Below are positions 1 through 9,770 of a stretch of 21,886 nucleotides of DNA, one piece after another. The notes below the pieces were generated by a model. The model saw only the letters and a program-made list of their open reading frames with translations. It was not told where the DNA came from and ran no database searches. Origin of the DNA: Larix sibirica (Eukaryota > Streptophyta > Pinopsida > Pinales > Pinaceae); assembly GCA_004151065.3 (NCBI GenBank), contig NWUY0300007475.1:22909-44794 (forward strand), in the 5' to 3' direction. Made by a program: the position numbers and the translations under genes. Each line of letters begins with the position of its first letter. Position 1 is the stretch's first letter.

Positions 1-256
1 AAGATTAAAAAATTATTTAATTTTTTATTATTATCAAATATATTGAAGTGACAACACCTTTATCTGTAACTTTGAATATTTAATATGCAAAGTTTCATGT
101 AATAACCCTATCACTTTAATATTTCAAAAAGATTAAAAAATTATTTAATTTTTTATTATTATTAAATATATTGAAGTGACAAAACCTTTATCTGTAACTT
201 TGCATATTTAATATGCAAAGTTTCATGTAATAACCTTATCACTTTAATATTTCAAA
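1..256. repeat. Tandem repeat, 128-bp unit, two copies
   Basis: Two nearly identical 128-bp units lie head to tail (1-128 and 129-256). Each begins AAGATTAAAAAATTATTTAA and includes TTGAAGTGACAA, TTTATCTGTAACTTTG and AATATGCAAAGTTTCATG. They differ at only a few positions by eye, so the duplication is recent or homogenised. A third unit start follows at 257 but diverges after about 16 bases into the next repeat. The array touches the left edge, so the copy number here is a minimum. No coding potential is seen. Confidence 0.93.
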
Positions 257-533
257 AAGATTAAAAAATTAAAAACTCTAAAAGATAGCAAAAATATATA
301 AAACTTACCAATAACTAACCTACCGCAGTAATTAATGTTATATTAAAATGTAAGTAATGAAATTTAAAATATTTTTCAACTCTATCGCTTTAATGTTTAA
401 AAAAGATCACAGAAATTAAAAACCTCTCCAACATAGAAAAGGTATACAAAGCTTACCACTAACCAACCTACTACAGTAATCAATGTTATATAGATTAAAA
501 TGTAAATAATGAAATTTAAAATATTTTTCAACT
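257..533. repeat. Tandem repeat, 146-bp unit, two diverged copies
   Basis: One unit starts at 257 and a second at 403, 146 bp apart. Shared landmarks are AAATTAAAAA, the ACTTACCA/GCTTACCA segment, AACCTAC, CAGTAAT, AATGTTATAT and ATGAAATTTAAAATATTTTT followed by CAACT. The copies are clearly more diverged than the adjacent 128-bp units. Both units open with the same AAGAT... word as the 128-bp repeat, so the two arrays share a junction. Confidence 0.85.
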
Positions 534-2174
534 TATACAAGTGTTCATTACTAACTTCTATATATTTTTTTTTAAACTTCTAATTACTTATTCTTCTGGA
601 AAGGTAGCAAAACCACCAATTTAGTCACCTCTTAATGCTTATTCATCACCTAAAAAATAAAAATAAATAATATTTTAACTAAAATAAAATAGTATATAAT
701 GAAGACTAAAAGCCTTAGTTATAACTATTCTAAAAATGAAAACAATAATGTAAAAAACTATTATGATGAAAATAAATAGTATATTAAATAATCATAATAA
801 AATATAATGAAAATTAAAGATATTAAATTATATTTATTTTTAATGTAAATTCAATAAAGTTTGCATATTAATTAATAGATTAAATCTTTATTCTGATTCA
901 AATTATTACAAAATAATTACACAATTTCAATATTAAATAATTAAATTCCAATACAACATTTTTATATATGAATAAGTTTTTTTTTTAATTTATACTTGTA
1001 TGAATATATTTGTACATAGAAAATATGCTTAAGGAAACATGTCACTAATGATAAATCTTCAAATGGTTCAGTTTGGAGATGTATGATTTTGTAGATGAAG
1101 AAGGAAAAAGTGTTAGGTGTATATGACAAGATGCAAATAAATCTTCTTCCATTGTAAAGTGAAGATAGTAGACTATGAATCCACATGACATATGACTTAT
1201 TTAGACAATGTCATATGGAAGTGGTGAGACTTATATTCTTGAGTATTTTATTCCAATTTTTATTTAATCTTTGAAAATATAAGAAAATATAAAAGAAAAT
1301 AACTTGTAGTGCCTAGCCCACCTATTAAGTCCATGTTTGAGTTTTTAGGATATTAAGACACTTACGAGTAAGTTAGAATCAATTGGTATAATGTATATTT
1401 AGGTAAAGTGTGTTTCTTTAGTATGCATTAGTATGCATTTGTACATATATAATACGACAANTTTACTTGCATTCCTGTTGCAAAACTGAATAACCAGAAA
1501 AGGTCTTTAATGCCTCTAGTCTCTTCTACCGAATTTCTCGGGAAAAACTGTGCATCATCCATAAAGAATATATGTGTCGCCCTAACTTCACTCTGCATTA
1601 TTTGAATATTTTCTACATTATATATACACATGTACCTTGATCGGTTTTTTATTTTTTAATTTTTTTATTAAATAATTTTTTAATTTTTTTCAAAGTATCA
1701 ATCGAAGAAATACAAAAGATGTAGAAACTCTAAAGTTCATGTTTTCTCATTCCTTGTATATTTACTTAAGTGGGTAAATGCTAAGAGGAAGTTGACAAAA
1801 TGGTTAAAGTGCATTTTAAAAATTATTTTTCATCGTTATCATGGAGCAAATTTTTATGGACAACATTATGGATTACTTTTATATTTTCTTATGTATCTTT
1901 GTAATGTTTATATGTACATGATTTGGTAAAGTAATATGATGCCTGACAACCAATGGGGAAATTTTTAATGGGTTGTAGACCAGGTTTGGGATTGGATTCA
2001 TTTTTACCAAATAATTAAGTTAATAGATACACTATTTACATTTCAATCATTATCAAATCATCTTTGGACATGTTGTAAATCAACAAGTATAGTAAAAAGA
2101 AAGAAAATGACTAAAAAATATTATGTTATTGGCTATTTAAATTTAGATAGGCATGAAAGTATTAACAATCCTTT
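534..2174. other. AT-rich non-coding stretch
   Basis: This is very AT-rich sequence with frequent stops in all frames. The short open frames (for example on the minus strand at 962-1186 and 1428-1631) are low-complexity and resemble no family I know. An ambiguous base sits at 1461. I see no gene, RNA or recognisable mobile element. Confidence 0.7.
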
Positions 2175-2302
2175 ATGTATACTACATCTTATTAAGTATT
2201 TTTATCTCAAATATGTATTAGATACAAATTTAATTTTTATGTATACTAACATTTTATTAAGTATTTTTATCCCAAATATGTATTAGATACAAAATTTACT
2301 TC
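2175..2302. repeat. Tandem duplication, 64-bp unit
   Basis: Two copies start at 2175 and 2239. Both contain ATGTATACTA, then ATTAAGTATTTTTATC and CAAATATGTATTAGATACAA. They differ by scattered substitutions and single-base indels. The duplication is isolated in AT-rich non-coding DNA. Confidence 0.88.
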
Positions 2303-3057
2303 CTATTTATGGGAAGTTGAATGCATAGATATATGTAGGCCTTAATACATTGCTAGGAATCCAGGTTTTATGAAACTGATTTTCAAAGCTACTAATTTAC
2401 CAAAGTGTTTTAGTGGAAGTGGTGGACGAATCCTTTTATAAAAACTTAAATTGTAATAACTTTAATATAGCTACTGCATCATTTTTGAATGACTCATATA
2501 CATTAAAGGAAAAATGACATAAAAATGCACCTTCCATTTGATGACAAACTCAATGTCACATAGAACAACATCAAGAAATTTTTATTTTAAATAAAAGAGA
2601 ATAATGTGCACACTTTTAGATCATGCCTTGTAGATAACAATCCACGTTATTTAAAGTCCAAAAAATTTAGATTCCATCATTTTCTTTTAATATCCAAATT
2701 ACACATTGACATTTGATACAATTCAACTATAGAGCAAAGGAACTATGTAGGGACTTTTCTCTATGTATAAAATTTATAAATTAATTCTAAATTTTAAATT
2801 TACTTTTACTTCTATCACAATGCTCTATTTCTTCTTTTAGCATTGAATGTACCTTGTTAAATTCAATCATCTTTATTCTCTTTGTTGGTGTTGGGAGGCA
2901 TCTTCCCAAGTCATCCCAACATAAAGAAATAATATTTAAATGTATTAATAATGTTATAATTAATATCATGAATTTTAACTTATGGTTATTCTATCATATA
3001 TGGTATATTATAAAGTAGTAATCATCACTATCTAAAAACGATTAAAAAAATTAACAT
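2303..3057. other. Non-coding stretch, nothing recognised
   Basis: This is AT-rich sequence without a supported gene. A 60-codon minus-strand frame at 2787-2969 has no recognisable motif and is most likely chance. Confidence 0.6.
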
Positions 3058-3640
3058 TCTTATTAGTGATTTACTACCCATCCATCATTTTATTATTATT
3101 ATTCTAAGTAATGTTTTTTAATTTCTTCCTTGACTTTTTTTAAACTTTATTCTAAATTAATTGTTATAGAAACTCAAAAAAATATTAATAAAAAATATAA
3201 TTTAATTATTCTTAAAAAAAATTCATTCTTTTTATTTATAAAGTTTCTATTTGTTTTCATATGAATTATGGTACATCAAAGAATTTTGTAAAAACATCAT
3301 GCCTCTCAATTATGCCATTAGAATGACTACTTATTAGAAACATGTTTTTTCAATTAAAATCATTAGAGAGTAGAAACATGGTTTTCCATTTAAAGTAAAT
3401 TGATGTGTCTTGTTAAATTGAGTTTTCCCTATTTCCTTATTAATGATTTACTGCCTATCCATGTTTTTAAATTTCTTGCTAACAATATATTTTTTAAACC
3501 TTTTTCTATATTAACTGTTATGGAAGCTCAAAAGATATGATATATATATATATTCTTTTCGTATGAATTACTGTACAGAAAAACTTTGTGTAACATGGTT
3601 TTTCCATTAGAATTATTAAGTCTTTTGTATCTCACTAGTA
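3058..3640. repeat. Old diverged duplication, about 377 bp apart
   Basis: The segment from 3058 to about 3330 is echoed from 3435 to about 3630. Paired landmarks in order are: CTTATTAGTGATTTAC / CTTATTAATGATTTAC; CCATCCAT / CTATCCAT; TTTTAATTTCTTCC / TTTAAATTTCTTGC; AATTGTTATAGAAACTCAAA / AACTGTTATGGAAGCTCAAA; CATATGAATTATGGTACA / CGTATGAATTACTGTACA; and GCCATTAGAAT / TCCATTAGAAT. The second copy is shorter. The divergence implies an old event. Confidence 0.78.
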
Positions 3641-4373
3641 TAGAGTTAATATCTCAATGCACTCTATAAACAATAACATAGTTTACTTTTCAGTTTTGTG
3701 AGTGTGTGCGTGAGATGTATTGGTTCACTAGTAATGTGCCAATTCCATAGATAGTATCTTCGTGTTAGTAATGCTCCATCTACATTCGTGGAGAGGTAGA
3801 ATATGGATTTTACGAAAGAATATATCATGTGCACATTTTTCGACCATGCATGGTAATAATATTTTAAATAGAGAAAATAAAATCATTTCTCATTTATTAT
3901 AAGAGAATATCAAAAGTCATGTACCTTTAAAAAAGAATAGGGGCCCGGGCGATCACTAATATTTTAAAATTATGACACAGGATTATTGTTTCACCTAATA
4001 ACATCATAGCGGTTATGTTTTTGAAATTGTTATGAAAAAATTATATTATTTTATTAATTAATAATTAAATGTTTATGTAATGATGACTTCTTCTCCTACA
4101 ACTTTTCTCAACTCGTGCTCAAGTCTTGCTAGGCGTACTCGTATGTGGTTGATTTCATCTTCTTCTCATTGTAAAATCTATGTTTTTTTTTAATAGAAAA
4201 CACAAAAAGTAACAATAAAGTTAAAATATAAAATTATAAAGTAGATAATATTTTAAAAATCTATATTTATATTAAAATATAAAAACATTGATAAATCTTA
4301 CTATAAAATATTTAATAATATTTTTATAAAAATATTTAAAATAAAATAAAATAAAAATAAATAATATTTAAAA
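3641..4373. other. AT-rich non-coding stretch
   Basis: No gene is seen. A short GC island (GGGGCCCGGGCG, about 3941-3952) stands out against AT-rich flanks. The stretch ends in A/T-only runs leading into the AAT microsatellite. Confidence 0.55.
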
Positions 4374-4394
4374 AATAATAATAATAATAATAAA
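4374..4394. repeat. (AAT)n microsatellite
   Basis: A run of ATA/AAT triplets of about seven units closes a longer A/T-only stretch that begins near 4320. Confidence 0.85.
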
Positions 4395-4419
4395 TTAAGT
4401 AAGAAAAAGTAACAATTAA

Positions 4420-4834
4420 ATGTCGACAACTACGAACAGCATTAAACACCAGAGGTTGAAAAATGTCCGTACAGCAGTGAAGTGTCCCCGTTAACCCAGC
4501 GAAGGCAACTTCCCGGAACCTTCCTCTCCTCCGCATATGCTGTTGCATCAGTGCATTAGATAACAACGTAACAACGTGGAGGATCACTTTCCGCATCGAT
4601 TGTCATGGAAGTTGTGTGAGCGGTGTTCGATTCCCACCAACACCAATTCTGATCCTTTCGTATCTCCAGGACTCTCCTTCCGATGCACGCCTTCGCTTTC
4701 AACCGAAAGATATGCGCCGCTTCATTATTGGATCCATTCAACACAGACGACAGTCTTCTTGACGAAACGATGATACTTTCCCCTCAATATTCACTACAAT
4801 TAACTTATTAATCTTTTCTGCAAACATTTGCAGG
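4420..4834 (+). promoter_or_regulatory. Compositional island, possible promoter or 5' UTR exon
   Basis: Base composition changes abruptly from A/T-only runs to sequence with many CpG dinucleotides (for example GTCGAC, CCCGTT, TTCCCGG, CCGCATCG, GACGACAG, GACGAAACG). In an otherwise AT-rich plant region this suits a promoter-proximal or 5' UTR block. A donor-like CAG/GTTAGTG stands at about 4832-4839, which would fit an untranslated first exon. No open frame matches a known protein. A link to the exchanger gene starting 4.8 kb downstream is only an inference; the block could equally be a repeat remnant. Confidence 0.25.
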
Positions 4835-6119
4835 TTAGTGAAAGTTTATTTTTCTTGAAGGTTTTCGGAAATGTTCTAATGGATGTACAGTTTGGTTGAT
4901 TTCTTCTAATTTTTACGTTTTCCCTTTTTAAGAAATTAGACCGGGCAATTCATATTAAGCCTAGAAGGGGAGTATCTGCTCCTTTTTCTTTGGTGCATTT
5001 TGCATTTTAGTATTGGCTATGGCACGGGCAGATCTCTTCTCGGTGCCTCATATTCTGTGCATCTTAGTTCCAAACCTCGAAATGTTAGCTCTATGGACAT
5101 AAAGCGGTTGTGTCGTGAGGTTTAGGGCGGATTCTCACAGGGGGTTATAGTGATATTAATTTTGATCATATCGTGGAATTTGACGATTTTTAAGCTATTT
5201 CGCCCTTTCTTTTAGTAAGATGAGCCATTTTGCGCCTCCTTTCATCAAATTCCCTGGGATGAGTTTAATTATGATCAATCTTCTCAGATAGCTGAAATTC
5301 AAGTGACGAACTTGCAAAAGGCATCAGCTACTTTTAAGACGAGAAGAAAAATTGCGGTTTTTTTCCCTTTTCAATTTAGTTTATTGCGTTTTTTTACCTT
5401 TCCAATTTAGTTAAGGAAAATGCTTTTCTTAACTATTAAATTGAGCAAAATATGTACATTCAGAGCATTTATAAAAAAACACTGGACAGCAGTCACCGTA
5501 AAGTAGTACGAAAATGGCTTCAAGTTTTATAAAAAAACTATTTCAAAAGTCTGTGTAGAATCCGTTTCCTATCTGCACGTCAAACTTGAAAATGCCAATC
5601 CACACTGGAAACGTCAGGAGACCACACCGGAAACTGCATTGTTTCTCCACAAATTGCAAGCTGGAAATTATGTATAAACAGATCCCACAAACTGCAGATA
5701 GTTTGTAAACTTCTACTATTGTATTTATCTGCAGAAATATTCTAAGTATCGCCTTTTAGCCTTTTCTTAGCCTAAAAATATCTTCATCCGAGTATTTCCT
5801 AATTCTCAATACAGCTGCGGATAAACTTTCTGTTACTAAGTTCATGGAAGGCTGAAGACTATTTATTATTCTGAATTGACTCAGATGACGGTAGGTTATG
5901 TTACCAGAAATGTAAAAGGGAATGAGAAATGGAGTCTAAAGGTTTGGCATACAAGAAAATGAAGAGAGAAAAAACAGCACTGAATAGGATGATCAGGCTT
6001 TGGCAAACCTTATCATTACAGTTTGAACCTTCCCACGGATTTTGGTTCATATGGACATTAGAGGCGATTTGTCAGATCATATAACTTTGGAATGTGGTGG
6101 GAATGAATGGATTTAAATT
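4835..6119. other. Non-coding stretch between the island and the 212-codon ORF
   Basis: I see only short frames. A 50-codon frame starts at 5937 and ends before 6092; it resembles nothing I know. A small tandem duplication (5351-5414) is listed separately. Confidence 0.5.
5351..5414. repeat. Short tandem duplication, about 32-bp unit
   Basis: ATTGCGGTTTTTTTCCCTTT and ATTGCGTTTTTTTACCTTTC start at 5351 and 5383. Each is followed by CAATTTAGTT, giving a 32-bp period. There are two copies only. Confidence 0.8.
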
Positions 6120-6758
6120 ATGAATTATGACAACATTCATTTCAACGAGCATTTTTTTCATCAGATTGGCATCTTAAGAGATTATGCTCTGAAACGGGTT
6201 GCATACAATGGTAGAAGGGGCCCTCTGAGCTCAAAAGGGCGTCTGCTTGCACACGCATTGGTAAATGTGTACTTCATGATGGATTGGGTGGAGGAGTTTG
6301 TGCATTCAAAGAATGTTCTGGAAAGAGCAAGGAAGGATCGAGCCTCCTATCTCATTCCAAGTGGCTTAGGGCCTTTACTTGCGGGGATGCCTTCAGTACC
6401 TGGCTTAGGGCCTTTATTTGCATGGCCATTTATTGATTCAGTATCTAGCATGGAGGCTAAGGATGACTCCAAAATCACCGCTCCTAAGACAATGTCTCCT
6501 CATCAATCAACAAAAAATGAGTGGGATTGGTTCGTTTCATTCGGGAGTCCAAATTGTGTGGCAATTCAGGGAGGAAACATTGAGCTTATGATTCATGGCT
6601 TCGATTTATGTTGTGAGCTTCCTTATATAATTCCATATATTTTCTCACTCCCCAGGTCTAACAGATTGATGGATGTAGATCAGTTGAGGAAAATTTGGAT
6701 GATGCGAAAAAGCAATCAATGCACAGGAAAAACTCATCTAAATGGAGGGGATATTTGA
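6120..6758 (+). CDS. Unrecognised 212-residue open reading frame
   Basis: This is the longest open frame in the window (212 codons, ATG to TGA). I do not recognise the product. Its middle has a 13-residue tandem duplication, SGLGPLLAGMPSV then PGLGPLFAWPF, from a 39-bp repeat in the DNA. The N-terminal third is basic with several Arg/Lys (KRVAYNGRRGP). A modest hydrophobic patch occurs late (LPYIIPYIFSLP), and no clear signal peptide or transmembrane segment is seen. Splice-like borders were not obvious. It may be a chance frame, a decayed gene piece or part of an unannotated repeat. Length and less AT-rich codons favour some past coding function; the lack of any family motif argues against a live gene. 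Confidence 0.25.
   Translation: MNYDNIHFNEHFFHQIGILRDYALKRVAYNGRRGPLSSKGRLLAHALVNVYFMMDWVEEFVHSKNVLERARKDRASYLIPSGLGPLLAGMPSVPGLGPLFAWPFIDSVSSMEAKDDSKITAPKTMSPHQSTKNEWDWFVSFGSPNCVAIQGGNIELMIHGFDLCCELPYIIPYIFSLPRSNRLMDVDQLRKIWMMRKSNQCTGKTHLNGGDI
6362..6421 (+). repeat. 39-bp tandem duplication inside the ORF
   Basis: TGGCTTAGGGCCTTTACTTG (6362) recurs as TGGCTTAGGGCCTTTATTTG (6401), 39 bp apart. The spacing is a multiple of three, so the frame stays open and the encoded GLGPL motif appears twice. Confidence 0.85.
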
Positions 6759-6825
6759 AAAACAAAGGAAGAAATGACCCACATCACATATGGTTTCTCG
6801 AGAAATGGTTTCTAATGCCTAGAGG

Positions 6826-6850
6826 AGATAAGATAAGATAAGATAAGATA
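6826..6850. repeat. (AGATA)5 microsatellite
   Basis: Five consecutive AGATA pentamers directly follow GAGG and are followed by ATTTAC. Confidence 0.95.
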
Positions 6851-7390
6851 ATTTACTAATGTCCAATCACCTATGAATGATCACAAAGTTGGTTAAGGAA
6901 CTCAAAACTTAGGCTTAAGAAATCCTTGNCAAATGACCACAAAAGTAGGTCAATGGGACTAAAAGGATACAAGCAGTATAAGCACAATGTGGGAGTTTAA
7001 GCGTTTCTTTTGTCATTGCTGTTTCTGGAGCATTTCTTCAACGGAACAAGGCCCCCCGTTTTATTTCTGGTAATAAAGATGGTAGGGCATCGACAATCAC
7101 TACAAGGACCATTTCAGGGGCATTGCTACTTTGAACCGGGTCAGGATAGACATACCTATTCTTGTCTTGATGATCACATGGTAGTTCTACACATTTTTCC
7201 ACAGTTCCATGATTTGCATCACTTTAAGATGTCAGTCCCGGTGATGATATTTCATTAGCAGGATGATATGCAAACCTATAAGGTTGTGTTTAAAATGTGC
7301 TTTAGCTGATTTTTCCTAATTTCCTATCTTTACTGAGTTTTCTTTTGAAGAAGAATTCTGAATTTTCTGATTGTTTTACTAAAATTTCTG
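6851..7390. other. Non-coding stretch
   Basis: An 82-codon plus frame (7010-7258) shows no recognisable motif, and I do not call it a gene. An ambiguous base lies at 6929. Confidence 0.5.

Positions 7391-7432
<42 letters not shown>
7391..7432. repeat. Compound (CT)n(CA)n microsatellite
   Basis: About nine CT units run directly into about twelve CA units and end at CGTGCGTG. The arginine/glutamate and cysteine/valine runs in the antisense open frames over this site come from the microsatellite. Confidence 0.96.
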
Positions 7433-7433
<1 letters not shown>

Positions 7434-7920
7434 GTGCGTGCTCTTGCACACCCCTGTGAAACAGGACGTGCCCTAACAATCCTGCTAGTAGATTGTCCAG
7501 TGTGTCGGACACTTGGACACTTGCTGTTCGCATGTCGGACACTTGTGTGACATGTGTTCTGTGCAAGAACACGTGTCTCATGCATGTCTGATACTCAAAC
7601 AACATGTTTCCTGGCATGTTGCATGTGTGTACAACACTTTGAAACAACAAGTGTCTTGATGTGTCCAACACTTTGAACACCGAAAAATGTTAAATAATAA
7701 AAAGCTTTGTGCTGATGTGTCCCAGCATGTCAATAATGCATTCCGATGTGTATTTGATGTAGTCCTATTTTTAAATATTAAAAAAATTTACAGTTTAATG
7801 TTTATATTTTATTTCTGTAATGTTTATATATATATATATATATGTTCACCTGTGTCTTGTTTTAGGGGTTTTCAAATCCCGTGTCCATGTGTCCACTGTC
7901 ATGTGACTTAGACACACACA
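7433..7920. repeat. Block rich in GGACAC / GTGTCC words
   Basis: Repeated short words dominate. They include GTGTCGGACACTTGGACACT near 7501, ATGTCGGACACTTGTGTGAC near 7532, GTGTCTTGATGTGTCCAACA near 7650 and CGTGTCCATGTGTCCACTG near 7880. A (TA)n run lies inside. Words of this kind recur in a dispersed-repeat style in plant DNA (from memory), and a second block with the same vocabulary lies at 12500-12785. I cannot define the element ends. Confidence 0.5.
7825..7842. repeat. (TA)n microsatellite
   Basis: About nine TA units lie within the GGACAC-rich block. Confidence 0.93.
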
Positions 7921-9650
7921 ACACACATATAAATATAAAATTATGATGTCACTCCCCCGATTACTAAATTTGGGATGGCTGCCACATCTGTACCTGATCT
8001 TCTGCTGATTCCAATCTGCACGCATGATTTATGTATCCTTGTAATTTTTTTAACAAAGTCTAGTGCCTGCTAGCCTGCGCAGTCCATCCATAAACAACCT
8101 ATAACTTAACCAGCAGCAGGAGTCGTGCCTGTATTGGGTTACAAAAGATATCATCAAGTAAAGTGTCTTTAAATCTCTAGCTAGATTATATATATTATCT
8201 CTAGATTTTTGGATCTGTGAAGTAGATTGTCAGAAACTTGAAGGTAAAAATGATACAGATTTAGACTTTTAGTTAAACTAAGTTTGGTTTGCCATGTGAG
8301 ATGGAAAGTTAAATTACTCAGATAAAGCTTATGTCAATCTAAGAAGCAGTGGGAAATAGTCCTTACCTTCCCAAAATTGGTTGATAGAATCCAGTGAGAA
8401 GCAGATATTAAATCAAACAAATAATAGTCTAGACTCTAGTATAACGAGTCGTTGGAACTTGGAAGTTGCCAAATTTTGACTGAATTGTGCAGTTCCTTAA
8501 AGCACCCTATAATCAGCTATAGCAATTCTTTACACTCAGGCTAACTTTGTAGTCTCTGATGAGTTAGGTTTGTGAAAATATGATAAAGGTCATTTCACAG
8601 TGGCTATCATGACGGATTCCCTAAACTCAAATGCCCCTGTAAAAAGGCTTAAAGTTGTGGAGATGTTTTAAAAACAAGCATGATTAAGTCGATTAAATTC
8701 AAGTTTATGCTTTACAGAAATAGTACTCTTCAACTTAGCACAATACAAAACCCCTTTAATGCGTACAATAATTTATCTTTCTCTATGAAGCGATCCTATA
8801 TTTTGCAGACTATATTAATGCAAGCACAGTTAATTTTCTTAAAGTAAAAGGCAAGGTTCTTCAAGAAGCTGTTAAAGACTGATATGCTGTCAATCTGACG
8901 AGTTCTCAATCTAGATTTAATGAATTCCTAGCATAATGCCTCAGGAAATCAAATAAAATCAGTTGTAGTTTGCTTAGTCATCCTCTGTAAAGCAGCTTTT
9001 ATTTTAACATAACCAGCTTTCCAACTTTAGTTTTAGTCTTGAGGTGACAAGACATCACAAGTTTGTAAAGAAACCCTGGAACATAAGGGAAATTTAGTTT
9101 CTGTAGCAAAATTCTCCTCTATCAACAGCCAGCCCATTCTTCATCTTGGTGAAGGCTTTCATTCTGTTTGCCAAAACCCATTTGTATAATTAAGCTGGCT
9201 GTTGGGCTTTTGCTGCAAAATATTGTGTTGATTTCACAGTAATTCTACTAATCAATTCTTAATGAGGTGACTATGAAATTAGGTACAGCACACATTAGTA
9301 TAGGCATCTCCACATACCTGTGGTTATGCATGATAATGCACGGATGCTTAATGCATATCAATCATGGATTACACCCTCAAGTACTTTTAACACCAAAGGG
9401 GAACAGAAACATGATAGACTGTGTTTCTGGGATATGATTTCATGAATTTTTAGCTAGTTTAGTATACATGTTTAGATTAGACTTGCACAACTTATCATAT
9501 TAATTTGAAATTTTAGTAAAGGCAGCAGATCATTCTATTGGAGTTCTCTTGCTGATATTAGGCAATGCTAATACCCTGTCACAGCACATTATAGACTGCA
9601 TATTTATTTACATGTACTTTGCTTTAATTAGTTGATGATTAACAAATACC
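7921..9650. other. Non-coding stretch upstream of the exchanger exons
   Basis: No open frame or repeat of note is seen. It could hold the promoter, 5' UTR or a 5' intron of the exchanger gene. I cannot pick a TATA box or transcription start with confidence. Confidence 0.5.
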
Positions 9651-9770
9651 ATGGATTTTGTCAGTGATTGTACCCATATTTGGAATGGGATGCATGATAT
9701 AGTTTCTATAAAGATGGACGATGTTGCTGGTTCAACAACTCAGAGAAATATTGGTCAGACTCAGATAGAA
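9651..9770 (+). CDS. CAX-like exon 1 (N-terminal tail)
   Basis: This exon has 40 codons ending QTQIE directly before donor GTAAGT (phase 0). It is acidic and polar with no membrane segment. CAX N-termini are poorly conserved, so its coding status rests on the good donor, the open frame joining the next exon and the ACCATGG context. If translation starts at Met 10111 instead, this would be 5' UTR. Confidence 0.6.

Noticed and set aside
1-533. CRISPR-like array
   Set aside because: Units are head-to-tail repeats without unique spacers, and the context is plant-like; this is an ordinary tandem repeat.
962-2969. Minus-strand frames of 60-74 codons in the AT-rich left third
   Set aside because: Low-complexity composition rich in Phe, Ile, Tyr and Lys as expected from AT-rich DNA, no motifs, and one spans an ambiguous base.
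4600-4660. tRNA B-box-like GTGTTCGATTCCCAC that might mark a tRNA or tRNA-derived SINE
   Set aside because: The T-arm bases flanking TTCGATT do not pair, there is no convincing A box at the right distance, and no cloverleaf can be drawn.
6276-6293. MMDW in the 212-residue ORF, reminiscent of the PMMDWT motif of tRNA-dihydrouridine synthases
   Set aside because: The flanking residues do not match (no PMMDWTD..R), so the four-residue match is taken as coincidence despite the DUS exon elsewhere.
7379-7680. Two overlapping minus-strand open frames with cysteine/valine and arginine/glutamate runs
   Set aside because: The runs are translations of the CT/CA microsatellite and the rest is repetitive GTGTCC-type sequence. 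There is no gene evidence.
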